Source of the DNA: CAVDWX01 sp963612735
GTDB lineage: Bacteria > Bacillota_I > Bacilli_A > RFN20 > CAG-826
Length of the DNA stretch: 46,303 bases
Reading direction: 5' to 3'
NCBI GenBank assembly: GCA_963612735.1
Contig: CAVDWX010000071.1
Location: forward strand, 1 to 46,303
In this document: positions 15,973 to 26,000 of the stretch, piece after piece
How positions within the stretch are numbered: position 1 is the stretch's first letter
Layout: each line of letters opens with the position of its first letter
Notes under the pieces: generated by a model
Told to the model about the DNA's origin: nothing
The model's database searches: none
What the model saw: the letters and a program-made list of their open reading frames with translations, nothing else
Translations under genes and position numbers: made by a program

Positions 15973-16875
15973 ATGACTTGGTTATATCTAGCTTTAATAA
16001 GTGCAATTACAACATCCTTAACCACAATATTCTCAAAACTAGGTTTAAAAGGAATTAATAGTAATTTAGCAACTTTAATAAGAACTGGCATCGTTATTAT
16101 CTTTTCCTTTTTATTATGTTTAATCAGCGGTTCTATAACTTCTATTAAATCATTTACTTTATCTAATTATTTATTTCTTTTTCTAAGCGGTATTGCTACC
16201 GGTCTAAGCTGGCTATGTTATTTCAAAGCCCTGAAGCTAACAAGTGTTAATAAAGTCGCTCCTATTGATAAAAGTTCATTCATATTGACGAGCATTTTAT
16301 TTTTAATTTTCTTCTTCAATGAAACCACTAATAATGGAGATAGTTCGACAATTACGGCATTAATTATGTCAATATCACTCATGGGAGTTGGCACATTGAT
16401 GATGGTCGATCAAAAAGAAGATCATAACAATAAGAATAAAAATAAAATTTGGTTTATATACGCTTTTTTATCCGCTTTTTTTGCATCCTTAGTCTCCTTA
16501 TTCATTAAAATCGGGTTAAAAAATATTAATAGCAATGTAGCAACTCTATTTAGGACTATAATCGTCTTCTTTTTTGCTCTTGCTATTGTATTAATAAAAA
16601 AGGATTATAAATGCATAAAAGAAATGTCAAAAAAGAATTGGATATATCTCATATTATCTTCTATTTCTACCGGAGTAGCGTGGTTAAGTGAATACGCTTC
16701 TTATAACATCATAAATAGCAACGCTATTGCGATTAATTCGATTGGCAAATTATCGATATTATTAACGATGCTATTCTCTTATTTATTCTTAAAAGAAAAA
16801 TTTACTAATAAAGCATTAATCGGTTTATCGTTTCTTACATACGGAATTATTATTATCGTCATCTATTCACTATAA
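15973..16875 (+). CDS. EamA-type drug/metabolite transporter (DMT superfamily)
   Basis: This 300-residue protein has ten hydrophobic segments and an internal duplication. The opening of the second half, SLVSLFIKIGLKNINSNVATLFRTIIV, repeats that of the first, SLTTIFSKLGLKGINSNLATLIRTGIV; the repeat units are about 150 residues apart, typical of two-EamA-domain transporters. Such proteins move small metabolites or amines; the substrate is not visible here. A good AAAGGA precedes the ATG by about 12 bases. It is divergent from the MATE gene. If the MATE leader does sense guanidinium or a similar cation, this transporter could share that job, but nothing in its own leader supports this. Confidence 0.85.
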   Translation: MTWLYLALISAITTSLTTIFSKLGLKGINSNLATLIRTGIVIIFSFLLCLISGSITSIKSFTLSNYLFLFLSGIATGLSWLCYFKALKLTSVNKVAPIDKSSFILTSILFLIFFFNETTNNGDSSTITALIMSISLMGVGTLMMVDQKEDHNNKNKNKIWFIYAFLSAFFASLVSLFIKIGLKNINSNVATLFRTIIVFFFALAIVLIKKDYKCIKEMSKKNWIYLILSSISTGVAWLSEYASYNIINSNAIAINSIGKLSILLTMLFSYLFLKEKFTNKALIGLSFLTYGIIIIVIYSL

Positions 16876-16911
16876 AAGATCGTTCTCATTTTATAGGTAA
16901 CTATACAAAAA

Positions 16912-16997
16912 TGGTGTGGCCAAGAAGAATCGAACTTCCACGGATTTACTCCACTAGTTTCTGAATCTAGCGCGTCTACCATTCCGCCATGGCCACA
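16912..16997 (-). tRNA. tRNA-Leu(CAG)
   Basis: On the minus strand, a seven-base acceptor stem TGTGGCC pairs with GGCCACA, followed by an encoded CCA (16914-16912). A long class II variable arm (GGA-GTAAA-TCC) and a T-loop TTCGATT are present. The anticodon loop TTCAGAA gives CAG, reading the Leu codon CUG. The top pair of the anticodon stem (31-39) is an A-A mismatch. A TATACT -10-like hexamer lies at 17011-17006, eight bases upstream of the tRNA. Confidence 0.9.
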
Positions 16998-17225
16998 GCA
17001 GTATTAGTATATATGAAAAGAAGAAAAATAGTTATAAATAACATATGATAATCAATATTATTAAATGTAATATTTTTAAAATTAATTATTCATTTATTAT
17101 ATATAATAATATTCTAAAATTAATGTCCATATTTTAGTGCATAATATTATTAAACGAGCAATAATTATTTTATTTTTACTTTCGTTAGTTATCACTAATC
17201 TTAATTTTGGTTGTAAGATAAGGAT

Positions 17226-18401
17226 ATGTTTAAGATATTAAGAAAATTGTTCATTAAGAACTATAGCGATGTTAAAAACGAAAAAGTAAGAGAAAGTCAC
17301 GGCATTCTTGCCTCCATCATTGGTATTATCACTAATACAATCTTATTTGTTTTTAAACTTCTAATCGGTCTATTTACTGCTTCGATGTCTATCATCGCGG
17401 ACGCTATTAATAACTTATCGGATATGGGAAGTTCTATCGTCAATCTCATTGGTTTTAAGTTATCTTCTAAACCAGCGGATAAAGAGCACCCTTTTGGTCA
17501 TCAACGAATTGAATATATTGCTGGATTAATTATCTCATTCGTCATTATTGCACTAGCTTTAATCTTAGGCTATACCTCGATTTCAAAATTAATAAATAAA
17601 GAAGTAAGCGAATATAATTTATATTCCATCATCATCTTAAGTGCCGCTATTATTATCAAATTATGGCAAGGTTTATTTTATCGTTATATCGGTAAAACCA
17701 TTAATTCCTTATCGATAAAAGCGGCGAGTGTTGATTCTTTTAACGATGTCATTTCCACCTCAGCGGTATTAATCGCAACTTTAATCGCCTATTTTACTAA
17801 AGGGAAAATTAATATTGATAATTATGTTGCCATCGGCGTATCAATATTATTAATAATTACAGGCATAAAAATGGTTAAAGAGACCGCTAATCCGTTAATA
17901 GGAATTAATCCAGATCATGAGCTCATTAAAAACATTGAAAACAAAATACTTTCTTATGATGGTGTGCTCGGTATTCACGATGCCATGGTTCATAGCTATG
18001 GTCCTTCTTCTATCTATATGAGTGTCCATGTCGAAGTTGATTATAAGGTTGATGTCATCAAATCTCATGAACTCATCGATAAAATCGAAGAGGAGGTTGG
18101 AAAAGAATTCAATATTATTTTAACCATCCATATGGATCCGATTGTCAGCGATAGCAAAGACTTAATCGAAATTAAAAAATATATAGCTAAGATATTAAAG
18201 GAATATACCACTACTAAAATTTCCTTCCACGATGTGAGACTCGTTAAGGGAGTAACCACTAATATCATATTCGATGTTGTTTTACCATTTGATAGCAAGA
18301 TTAAGCATAAAGATTTATTAGAATATATCGAAAAAAGATTTAAAGAATTAAACGATAATTATCATACCATTGTTAAGCTTGACCACGATTATGTTTCTTA
18401 A
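17226..18401 (+). CDS. Cation diffusion facilitator, probable Mn2+/divalent metal exporter
   Basis: This 391-residue CDF transporter has six spans (residues 28-205) and a cytoplasmic C-terminal metal-sensing domain that is longer than usual, about 170 residues. The membrane metal site reads NxxxD in span 2 (Asn62, Asp66 within DAINNLSD) and DxxxD in span 5 (Asp170, Asp174), and HPFGHQRIEY marks the loop after span 2. Zinc CDFs normally have a His in this site. The Asn/Asp-Asp/Asp set is typical of Mn2+ or Fe2+ exporters such as MntE, so manganese is my best guess. The gene has an AAGGAT ribosome binding site and stands alone. The 228 bases before it are extremely AT-rich. It converges on the nucleotidase gene with a 4-base overlap. 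Confidence 0.87.
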   Translation: MFKILRKLFIKNYSDVKNEKVRESHGILASIIGIITNTILFVFKLLIGLFTASMSIIADAINNLSDMGSSIVNLIGFKLSSKPADKEHPFGHQRIEYIAGLIISFVIIALALILGYTSISKLINKEVSEYNLYSIIILSAAIIIKLWQGLFYRYIGKTINSLSIKAASVDSFNDVISTSAVLIATLIAYFTKGKINIDNYVAIGVSILLIITGIKMVKETANPLIGINPDHELIKNIENKILSYDGVLGIHDAMVHSYGPSSIYMSVHVEVDYKVDVIKSHELIDKIEEEVGKEFNIILTIHMDPIVSDSKDLIEIKKYIAKILKEYTTTKISFHDVRLVKGVTTNIIFDVVLPFDSKIKHKDLLEYIEKRFKELNDNYHTIVKLDHDYVS

Positions 18402-19912
18402 TTATTAAGAGGGTAATCGTTATAACAATATAACTTAAAGATATCACGAGGGAAAACATCAAAGAATTGATACAATATTTCAACATTTCCCTCATATTGA
18501 GAATAGGTTGCAATATAATCAATCGTTAAGACGTAGACATCATCATCGTTAGACATATATTGTTCGTTATTTGGATAATAAAAATGACCTGAACTATATG
18601 ATTTAAAACCGTTTAAAGCATCATTAAAAAAGGAATATTTAGTTTTAAGCAAGCAAATAGAATTATCAAAGGGTAACGCTTTATAAATATCTCCATAAGT
18701 AATATTTCCACTCGATATAGAGCTTCTTACGTTATTATGCTCTACTGCATATAAATCAAGATTATTACATTGAGATTTCAATTCATCTTCATAATATAAA
18801 TTCATATATTTGAGTAAATTAGAGATTATCATATCACTTGAAATGAAATTATCACTATAACCAACGATTTCATTTTTAACTTCATTAATTTCTTCATTAA
18901 GATAACGATCATAGATAGCTTTTGTTTCATCATCTTCTTTAATGTAAGAAGAAATAACATTTCTAGAATAGATAGTCTCTTGATTAAATGAGGATTTTAT
19001 CATCGCATTATTTTTAAAATCATAACTAAATGAAAAGTGAGATATTCCCTTGCCATTACATGAACCTTGTAGCATTGGAATCGGATTAGTTTCATTTTCA
19101 AAAGTATGGGTATGGCCTAAGAATGCCATATCAACATAGGTCATATATTCTTCATTAGATATGATTTGATTACTAGACGAATGAAGCAAATATAAAACGA
19201 TATCCGCTCCATTGTCTTTTAAATATTTAGCGTATTTATCAACAATGGGACCAGGATTAACAAAGGTAATATCTTTGACATTGCTCGCTAATATAGATGA
19301 GGTGAGTCCTTCTCCAATTGCCCCAATAATACCGATTCTTAAGCCATCTCTAGTAATAGTAGTAAACGGAGTAGCGAAGTCCGCTAACTGATTATTGCTT
19401 TTATTTAAAATATTGCAGGCTAAAAAAGGAAAATTAGCTCTTTTTTGATTGTCTTTAATGGTAGCGATAGTCCAATCGAATTCGTGATTGCCAAAAGCCA
19501 TCGCTTCAAAGCCTAATAGATTCATCCAATCGATGACTAATCTCCCTCGGGTAATATTGCTATCAGCACTTCCCTGCCACATATCTCCACTAGAAGTCAA
19601 AATAAAGGTCTTATCGTTATCTTCTGCTATTTGTTTTTCTTTTTTTAAATAAGTGCTAAGTCGATTTATACCCGGTTCAGAAGAACTATTTTCAGTAGTG
19701 CCATGAAAATCATTTACATTATAAAATTCAAATATACGAGTATTTGTTCTTAAATTATTTTGGCTGATATCCCACAAATCTTCATTAATCTCAATAAATG
19801 ATGAAAATATAGAAGGTGAAGATTTATTAATATTTGTACTAGTGGAATTAGAATAAAATTGGCATGAAGAAAGTAAAATAATAAAGGGGATTAATAAACT
19901 TTTTTTATGCAT
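18398..19912 (-). CDS. Secreted 5'-nucleotidase-like metallophosphatase lipoprotein
   Basis: The protein is of UshA/YfkN type. A lipoprotein signal ends in LLSSC when the ATG at 19912 is used (504 residues, GAGGA upstream); the longer frame from 19945 would spoil the signal peptide. Dinuclear metal motifs follow in order: NDFHG, SGDMWQGS, FGNHEFDW, then GHTHTF. The C-terminal half has the nucleotidase substrate domain, with YAVEHNNVRSSISSGNITYGDIYKALPFDNSI. It should act outside the cell on nucleotides, sugar nucleotides or similar phosphate esters to recover phosphate and nucleosides. It is last in a three-gene unit and overlaps the ligase gene by eight bases. The canonical Asn-Arg pair (HNNVR) is present, so it is probably active. 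Confidence 0.88.
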   Translation of the reverse strand: MHKKSLLIPFIILLSSCQFYSNSTSTNINKSSPSIFSSFIEINEDLWDISQNNLRTNTRIFEFYNVNDFHGTTENSSSEPGINRLSTYLKKEKQIAEDNDKTFILTSSGDMWQGSADSNITRGRLVIDWMNLLGFEAMAFGNHEFDWTIATIKDNQKRANFPFLACNILNKSNNQLADFATPFTTITRDGLRIGIIGAIGEGLTSSILASNVKDITFVNPGPIVDKYAKYLKDNGADIVLYLLHSSSNQIISNEEYMTYVDMAFLGHTHTFENETNPIPMLQGSCNGKGISHFSFSYDFKNNAMIKSSFNQETIYSRNVISSYIKEDDETKAIYDRYLNEEINEVKNEIVGYSDNFISSDMIISNLLKYMNLYYEDELKSQCNNLDLYAVEHNNVRSSISSGNITYGDIYKALPFDNSICLLKTKYSFFNDALNGFKSYSSGHFYYPNNEQYMSNDDDVYVLTIDYIATYSQYEGNVEILYQFFDVFPRDIFKLYCYNDYPLNN

Positions 19913-21563
19913 TATTTTTGATTCCTCTTCTTTCGTTTTCTTCAATTTGCAATTTATTAAAATCGACTTTACCGAGAAGCGTTAAAGGCAGTTCATCAAC
20001 GAATTCAATTTCTTTAGGAACAGCCCATCTAATCAAATATTTTTTACACGTATCGATAATGTTTTCTTTCATTCCTTCTTTATCAAAATATGTAGCTACG
20101 ACAAATAATTTAATAGCGTGAATTAATTTTGCATCAGGGATTTGAATAGCGCATACTTCTTTTACTCCGGGCACAGTTTGAACTAATTTTTCAATCTCAG
20201 TTGGGAAAACTCCTACTCCCGATACTTTGACCACTCTTTTCTTTCTTTGAGCAAAATAAATATAGCCATCTTCATCCATATATCCTAAATCGCCTGTTTT
20301 TAAATAATCTTGATAGAAAGTTGCAACAGTCGCTTCTTCATCCAAAAAATAGCCATTCATTTTGGAAGGAGTATTAATAACAATTTCACCGATTTCACCA
20401 GGTTTTAAGAATTCATTATTTTCTCCTAAAATCTTAAATGTTACTCCACTTGCCGGATAACCAATTGAACCATCTTTATGATGAGAATAGGTATTAACAG
20501 AGTTAACCGCGATAGCTTCAGTTAAACCATATCCTTCAAATATTTGACAGTTCGAACCATTATTTTTCATTATTTCATCAAATCGTTGCTTTAAAGATAT
20601 CGACATCGAATCTCCACCGCAAAAGCAGACCATCAATTTCTTTAATTTAGGACTAGAAACAAATTCATCACATTTTAATAAAGCTTCATACATACTGGGA
20701 ACGCCACATATCACTGAGATATAAGTTTTCTTCATCAATTTAGCCACATCTTTAGGAGAAAATTTCGGCATTAAAACGCAAGCAAAGCGATTGACAATCG
20801 GTGCGTGCATCGTCATACATAAGCCAAAGCCGTGAAAGGAAGGTAGTACGGACAACATACCTGTTCCCTTTATCTTAGTGGGAGTAGTGTCGACGAACTC
20901 GCAAGCATGTGAAGCTAAAAAATTAAACGCTTTACCAGATAAACAAATCGTTTTAGGTGCACCAGTTGTCGATCCACTATGAAGGAGGATACAAGTCTCT
21001 TTATCAAAATGAGTTAATGTATCAGGGATAATTCCTGTTCCCTTTAATTGATAAACGTATTTAAAGCCTTTAAATTTATTCAAATACCTTCCTAATTTTT
21101 TTCTAATCTTCCGATTTAAGAAAGTGTGATAAAGGCATTTTTTCATGAATGGTAGAAAATCTTCAATGCGGGTAACATAAACGTGAGAAGCAAAATCTCG
21201 ATATTTTTCTACTTCTTTAGCCACGCGTTGTTCAAATAAGAAAGCATATTTAGAATTAGTTCTCTCATATATATTTTTTATTTGATTAAAAGGAGTAAAT
21301 GGATGAACAAAATTACAGATGATACCAAGCTTATTTGCGGCATAAAACAAAATCAAAGCGTATGGAATATTAGGCTGAGCAATTAAAATTGTATCTCCCT
21401 TTTTTAAATTCAAGGTATGAGCAAATATATCAGCGTAATGATTAATATATTTATTTAATTTTTGATATGAGAATTTCTTCCCCATATAATAAAGAGCTAA
21501 GCCATGAGGATAATCTAAATAAGCTTCATAAAAAGCTTCATACATCGATAAACCTTCAAACAT
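19905..21563 (-). CDS. AMP-dependent acyl-CoA synthetase/ligase
   Basis: This 552-residue adenylate-forming enzyme activates a carboxylic acid with ATP. Motifs appear in order: P-loop SGSTTGAPK, YGLTEA, TGDLGYMDEDGYIYF, then RKKRVVKVSGVGVFP and the C-terminal catalytic Lys in LGKVDFNK. Its length and the GxxVxPxEIE-type hinge fit fatty acyl-CoA or acyl-ACP ligases. It begins one base inside the end of the DUF1624 gene and overlaps the nucleotidase gene, so all three are likely translated together. Its proximity to a membrane acyltransferase-like protein suggests activation of an acyl group for transfer to a surface polymer or lipid, but free fatty acid use is equally possible. No carrier protein gene is adjacent. 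Confidence 0.87.
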   Translation of the reverse strand: MFEGLSMYEAFYEAYLDYPHGLALYYMGKKFSYQKLNKYINHYADIFAHTLNLKKGDTILIAQPNIPYALILFYAANKLGIICNFVHPFTPFNQIKNIYERTNSKYAFLFEQRVAKEVEKYRDFASHVYVTRIEDFLPFMKKCLYHTFLNRKIRKKLGRYLNKFKGFKYVYQLKGTGIIPDTLTHFDKETCILLHSGSTTGAPKTICLSGKAFNFLASHACEFVDTTPTKIKGTGMLSVLPSFHGFGLCMTMHAPIVNRFACVLMPKFSPKDVAKLMKKTYISVICGVPSMYEALLKCDEFVSSPKLKKLMVCFCGGDSMSISLKQRFDEIMKNNGSNCQIFEGYGLTEAIAVNSVNTYSHHKDGSIGYPASGVTFKILGENNEFLKPGEIGEIVINTPSKMNGYFLDEEATVATFYQDYLKTGDLGYMDEDGYIYFAQRKKRVVKVSGVGVFPTEIEKLVQTVPGVKEVCAIQIPDAKLIHAIKLFVVATYFDKEGMKENIIDTCKKYLIRWAVPKEIEFVDELPLTLLGKVDFNKLQIEENERRGIKNNA

Positions 21564-22405
21564 TATAATGAACTCCTAATAATAACATCGATAAGAGCAA
21601 GAACTCCAATGATGATGAGGGCGTGAGTGACATAAATGATAAGAGTATGTCTTCCAACAAAACAAACTGGTCTTTCAAATTCATATCGAGGAAGTAGTGA
21701 TTTCTTTTCTTTATAAAAATAGCGAGCAAATAAAGCTCCTAAAAAGAAGGCAATACAATAAGGAAATAAGGGCAAGTAATCGCCTTGAGAAAAGCCGTAT
21801 TCGCTTGGACTAAAAAAAGGCAACAAAATAGCGTTACTTTTTACCTTAGAATTGCTATCAATAAAAGGGATAAACCAAATTGAAATAAAAACAGTAATTA
21901 AAAACAAAATCCATAAAGCACGATTCGATTTATCCTGAACAAAACAGTACATCAATACCGAGCAACCTAATACTGCAATGATGTTAAAAGTAATTGCCAT
22001 AGAAGCTCCACCACTCCCAAAATCAATAACAGCGTTCATAATATTAGTGAAAATGGCTAAAAGAGTGGCAACAACAAGAAGTTGTCCCGCTCGCTTCCAG
22101 TTATTTTTGGAAAAAGCACATGAAACACCACTCGTAAAGCAAAAACCAAATAAGGCTAACTGACGGATGATAGTCCGAGCCAATGACGTCCAATAGAAAT
22201 TAGTGACGTTATGAATATTTTTCATCCATTCATAACCAGGTAAATTCATCCAATCAGATGAATAATTATTAGTAAAACAGAAGATATGATCAACTATTAC
22301 TAAGATGATAAGAATTCCTCTAACAAAATCTACTTCATGTATTCTTTTATCAAAAGTGCTTCTTTTAACTAGCTTAGTATCATTATTAGTAACTATCTCG
22401 CTCAT
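21563..22405 (-). CDS. DUF1624/heparan-alpha-glucosaminide N-acetyltransferase-like membrane protein
   Basis: The 280-residue protein has seven or eight spans and begins with the family signature RIHEVDFVRGILIILVIVDH, which includes the conserved Arg-Gly and a membrane His (about residue 41). The family is related to HGSNAT and to YeiB-type proteins and is thought to move acyl groups across the membrane to sugars. Another conserved His occurs near the end in GRHTLIIYVTHALI, as in acyltransferase 3 proteins. It heads an operon with the acyl ligase and the nucleotidase. The ATG overlaps the stop of a decayed ATPase remnant. There is no ribosome binding site, but a perfect TATAAT sits eight bases upstream, so the operon probably starts here as a leaderless transcript. 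Confidence 0.78.
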   Translation of the reverse strand: MSEIVTNNDTKLVKRSTFDKRIHEVDFVRGILIILVIVDHIFCFTNNYSSDWMNLPGYEWMKNIHNVTNFYWTSLARTIIRQLALFGFCFTSGVSCAFSKNNWKRAGQLLVVATLLAIFTNIMNAVIDFGSGGASMAITFNIIAVLGCSVLMYCFVQDKSNRALWILFLITVFISIWFIPFIDSNSKVKSNAILLPFFSPSEYGFSQGDYLPLFPYCIAFFLGALFARYFYKEKKSLLPRYEFERPVCFVGRHTLIIYVTHALIIIGVLALIDVIIRSSL

Positions 22406-22905
22406 ATAAAACGATTATATAAAAAAATAGAGCTTATTAGAATACTCTTTTTAAATATTAAAAAGACTTCATTAACAGCATATATGGTTAAAACATCACA
22501 ATTAAACGTTCTCCTTCTTAAATTTGAGGAGAAATATCTCAGATAAACTAAAACCAAATCGACTTCATGCTGAGAAAAGTGACGATAATAATAAAACATC
22601 GTCTCATCGCCATCATTGTTATATGTTTTTATAATTTCATTAATTATCCCTTCAATTTCATCAAATAATTCAAGCGCTTTTTGAGCTTCATCAATAATAA
22701 GAGGATAGGGGTGAGCACTTAGAAAATCTTTAGGATTATTTTTAGCCATTAATCGATAAGCGTTATCATCTAAGCAAATCCTTTATTTCATATTCTTGAG
22801 TCAAAAGAGCAGTTTTTCCTACTTGACAAGGTCAGGTTAATATCGCACAAGGAAAATGTTTAATAGCAAAATCAAGAGCTTTTTTATGTGTCTATTTATC
22901 GTAAT
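22402..22905 (-). pseudogene. Decayed AAA-type ATPase of the DUF4143 family
   Basis: Pieces of one protein lie in order but in broken frames. Near 22831-22805 the minus strand encodes a P-loop (CQVGKTALL) preceded by KHFPCAIL, but the Gly before it is replaced by a TGA (22834-22832), and a TAG lies upstream (22894-22892). After a frame change near 22770, the frame reads LDDNAYRLMAKNNPKDF and PLIIDEAQ, the Walker B of this family. It then jumps to FYYYRHFSQHEVDLVL, which resembles the C-terminal nuclease-like DUF4143 domain, so the middle is deleted. The 115-codon open frame 22402-22749 is thus a remnant, not a gene. Intact members are ATPases with an appended DUF4143 domain, often found in accessory regions. 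Confidence 0.75.
22414..22419 (-). promoter_or_regulatory. -10 element of the DUF1624 operon
   Basis: A perfect TATAAT on the minus strand ends eight bases before the ATG at 22405. No good -35 is seen at 16-18 bases. It lies inside the ATPase remnant, so the operon may have acquired its promoter from decayed DNA. Confidence 0.45.
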
Positions 22906-22988
22906 CTAAACCTTAACTTTAGAAATTCCACACTTCTACTTTGGATTTTCATAGAAGCATTAACATCTATAAAAAAAGCCATAAAAAA

Positions 22989-23066
22989 TGGTCGGGAAGA
23001 TGAGATTCGAACTCACGACCTCTTGGTCCCGAACCAAGCGCGCTACCAAGCTGCGCTACTTCCCGA
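22989..23066 (-). tRNA. tRNA-Pro(CGG)
   Basis: On the minus strand the acceptor stem TCGGGAA pairs with TTCCCGA, with an encoded CCA (22991-22989). The anticodon stem CTTGG/CCAAG encloses loop TTCGGGA, so the anticodon is CGG, reading the Pro codon CCG. The T-arm has GTTCGAATC. It begins only ten bases after the polC stop on the same strand and is probably processed from the polC transcript. A short CCAT/ATGG hairpin followed by seven T residues just after CCA may end transcription. Confidence 0.93.
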
Positions 23067-23076
23067 CTTATATTAT

Positions 23077-26000
23077 TTAATCATTAATGAAATCAAATAG
23101 CGATAGTTGATCTGATTCCGATAATGATTTTAATACACCTAACGTAGATAAATCATTAACATTTGTGGCAGTAAGTTTAGTCCTTCTTAATAAATCTTCT
23201 TTAGAAGTGAACTGTTTTTCATTTCTCGCTTCAATGATGGTGAGTGCGTTATTTTCACCTAATCCATCAATGGTAATAAAAGGAGGAATAAGCGCATTAT
23301 GTTCATGATCAACCACAAATTTAGTGGCATCGCTTTTATATAAATCGATATTTAAAAATTTATAACCTCTTTGCACCATCTCCACTGCAATCGTCAAAGT
23401 CTTGAGTTGTTCGCTTTCTTTTGGAGATAAACTTTCTCCTCTACTTCTCGATTTAATCTTTAATTCATCGAGTCGATTAATAATTGCTTCTTCTCCATCA
23501 ATCATGACTTTAATATCGTATTGTTTACTTCTAACTGAAAAGAATGTGGCATAGAATTCTAAGGGATAATAAACCTTAAAATAGCCGACACGAACCGCCA
23601 TCATGACATAAGCAGTAGCGTGACCTTTAGGGAAGAGATATTTAATCTTTTTACATGATTCAATGTAATAATCAGGAACATTATTGGCTTTCATGATTTG
23701 CATATATTCATCTTTTAAGCCTCGACCTTTTCTCACATCTTCCATAATGGAGAATGCCACTTTAGAAGGTAATCCTTTTGAAATCAAATAAGTCATGATA
23801 TCATCACGACATCCAATAATTTCTTGCAAAGTCGCTACCCCTTTTTTAATGAGTTCCTCAGCATTACCTGCCCATACATTTTTACCATGAGAAACGCCTG
23901 ATATGATGAGTAAATCAGAAAAAGTTTTAGGATTAGTGCTTTCTAAAATGCCTCTAACAAATGGCGTTCCAAATTCTGGAATTGCTAAGGCACCCGTTTT
24001 TTCAACGAGGTAGTCGCGTTTTAAATTAAGAGCTTCATTACTGGAAAATAAAGATAATACTTTTTCATCATTCATAGGGATATCATTGATATTAATACTA
24101 GTTAAATCGCACATCATCTTAAGTGCCATTGGATCGACGTGACCTAATAAATCTAATTTTAAAACCGTATCGTGAATGGAATGGAAGTCGAAGTGAGTAG
24201 TTTTCCAAGATGAATTTGGTTCATCTGCAGGCCATTGAACGGGAGTAAAATCATAAACTTCGTATTGTTCAGGAATAACCACTATTCCACCCGGATGCTG
24301 ACCAGTAGTCCTTTTAACATCAATACATCCAGACGCCAGATAATCAATTTTAGCGGCAGGATACGTGCTTAAATCAATGCCGTTTCTTTCTAAATATCCT
24401 CGAGCAAAACCAAAAGCAGTCTTATCCGCGACAGCTTCAATGGTACCAGCTCTAAAAACATTATTTTCTCCTAATAACACCTTCGTGTAATCATGGGCAC
24501 GTGCTTGATAATCACCTGGAAAATTTAAATCGATATCAGGAACTTTATCAGCAGAGAAACCTAAGAATGTTTCAAAAGGAATATTTTGTCCATCTCGAAT
24601 CATCTCTTCACCACATTTTGGACATTTCATAGATGGTAAATCAAATCCACTTCTAATCTCTGGATAATGATCTACACCCCATTCGATATGTTTGCAGTGT
24701 GGGCAACGATAATGTGGAGGTAAAGGATTAACTTCAGTAATATTAGACATCGTGGCCACAAATGAGGAGCCAACTGAACCACGCGAACCAACTAAATAGC
24801 CATCGCTATTTGCCTTATCCACAATTTTATGAGCGATATAATAAATAACTGAATATCCATTAGAAATAATACCGTGTAGTTCCGTCTCTAATCTTTTTTG
24901 AATTAAAGGAGGTAAACTCGTCCCATCTTCGCTATACCATTCATAAGCTTTTTTATAGCACATATCAGATAAATCTTCTTCACAATGTTCAATCGTCGGT
25001 GTATATAAATGATCATTAGGAACTGGAAGTAATTCTTCAATTTGATCAGCGATATAATTGGTATTAGTAATAACGATTTCTTTAGCCTTTTCTTCGCCTA
25101 AGAAGCTAAAAGCATCGAGCATTTCTTTTGTAGTTCGATAATGTTGATTAGGATTTTCAAAATGTTCCATATCGATACGAGAATAGGGATTAAGGGGGTG
25201 ATTAACTCCTCCGACAGCTTTCGCGGAAATATAGACATCTCTAAATATCTTATCTTTTTCTCTTGCATAATGAGCATCGCCTGTTGCCACTACTAATTTG
25301 TTCACCTCTTCACTAGCTTCGATGATATCTAAAATAAAGCGGTTCACATCTTTCTCTTCTATTTCTCCCATATTGACTAAGAAAGAATAATTTTCCGGAG
25401 GTTGAACTTCGATATAATCATAAAATTTAATTGCTTCTTTTAATCTTTCTTTATTATAATAACGGGCTGTTTCATAAACATCTCCATTAAAACAAGCTGA
25501 GCCAATTAAGAGATTATCTCTAAATTTATTGATTTCCGATCGTGGAATTTTAGGCACTTCCGCTAAATATTCAATATTAGAAATGGACACTAATTGATAT
25601 AAATCACGTAAGCCTTTTTTGTTCTTAGCAAGAGCGATGATATGATGAGGTTTGATATGTTTTAATAAAGCTTTTGGGGTTGTTAAATTCTTTAAATCAG
25701 CGTGAGTTAATGAATGATTGTCTTTGGTTAATTTAACAATCATCGGCTGCCAAACCTCGTTTAAAACATAAGCATCATAATCCGCTCTATGGGCACTATG
25801 TTCATCATATCTAACTTCTAGATTTCGACATAACGCTCCTAAAGAATGTCTTCTCGATTCAGGAAATAAATAACGCGATAAAGCTAATGTATCCACAACT
25901 GGATTTGTTAAAAGCGGCATGCCAGCATTAGCGAGTTCTTCTTGTAAAAACGAAAAGTCGAAATTTGCATTATGGGTCACAATAATAGCGTCACCGATAA

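Noticed and set aside
22402..22749. 115-codon open frame as a HEPN-like or unknown gene
   Set aside because: Its first half matches the Walker B part and its second half the DUF4143 part of a family whose remaining pieces lie upstream in broken frames.
22888..23100. Plus-strand open frame with a product containing REDEIRTHDLLVPNQ
   Set aside because: It is the antisense translation of tRNA-Pro(CGG), a well-known spurious protein.
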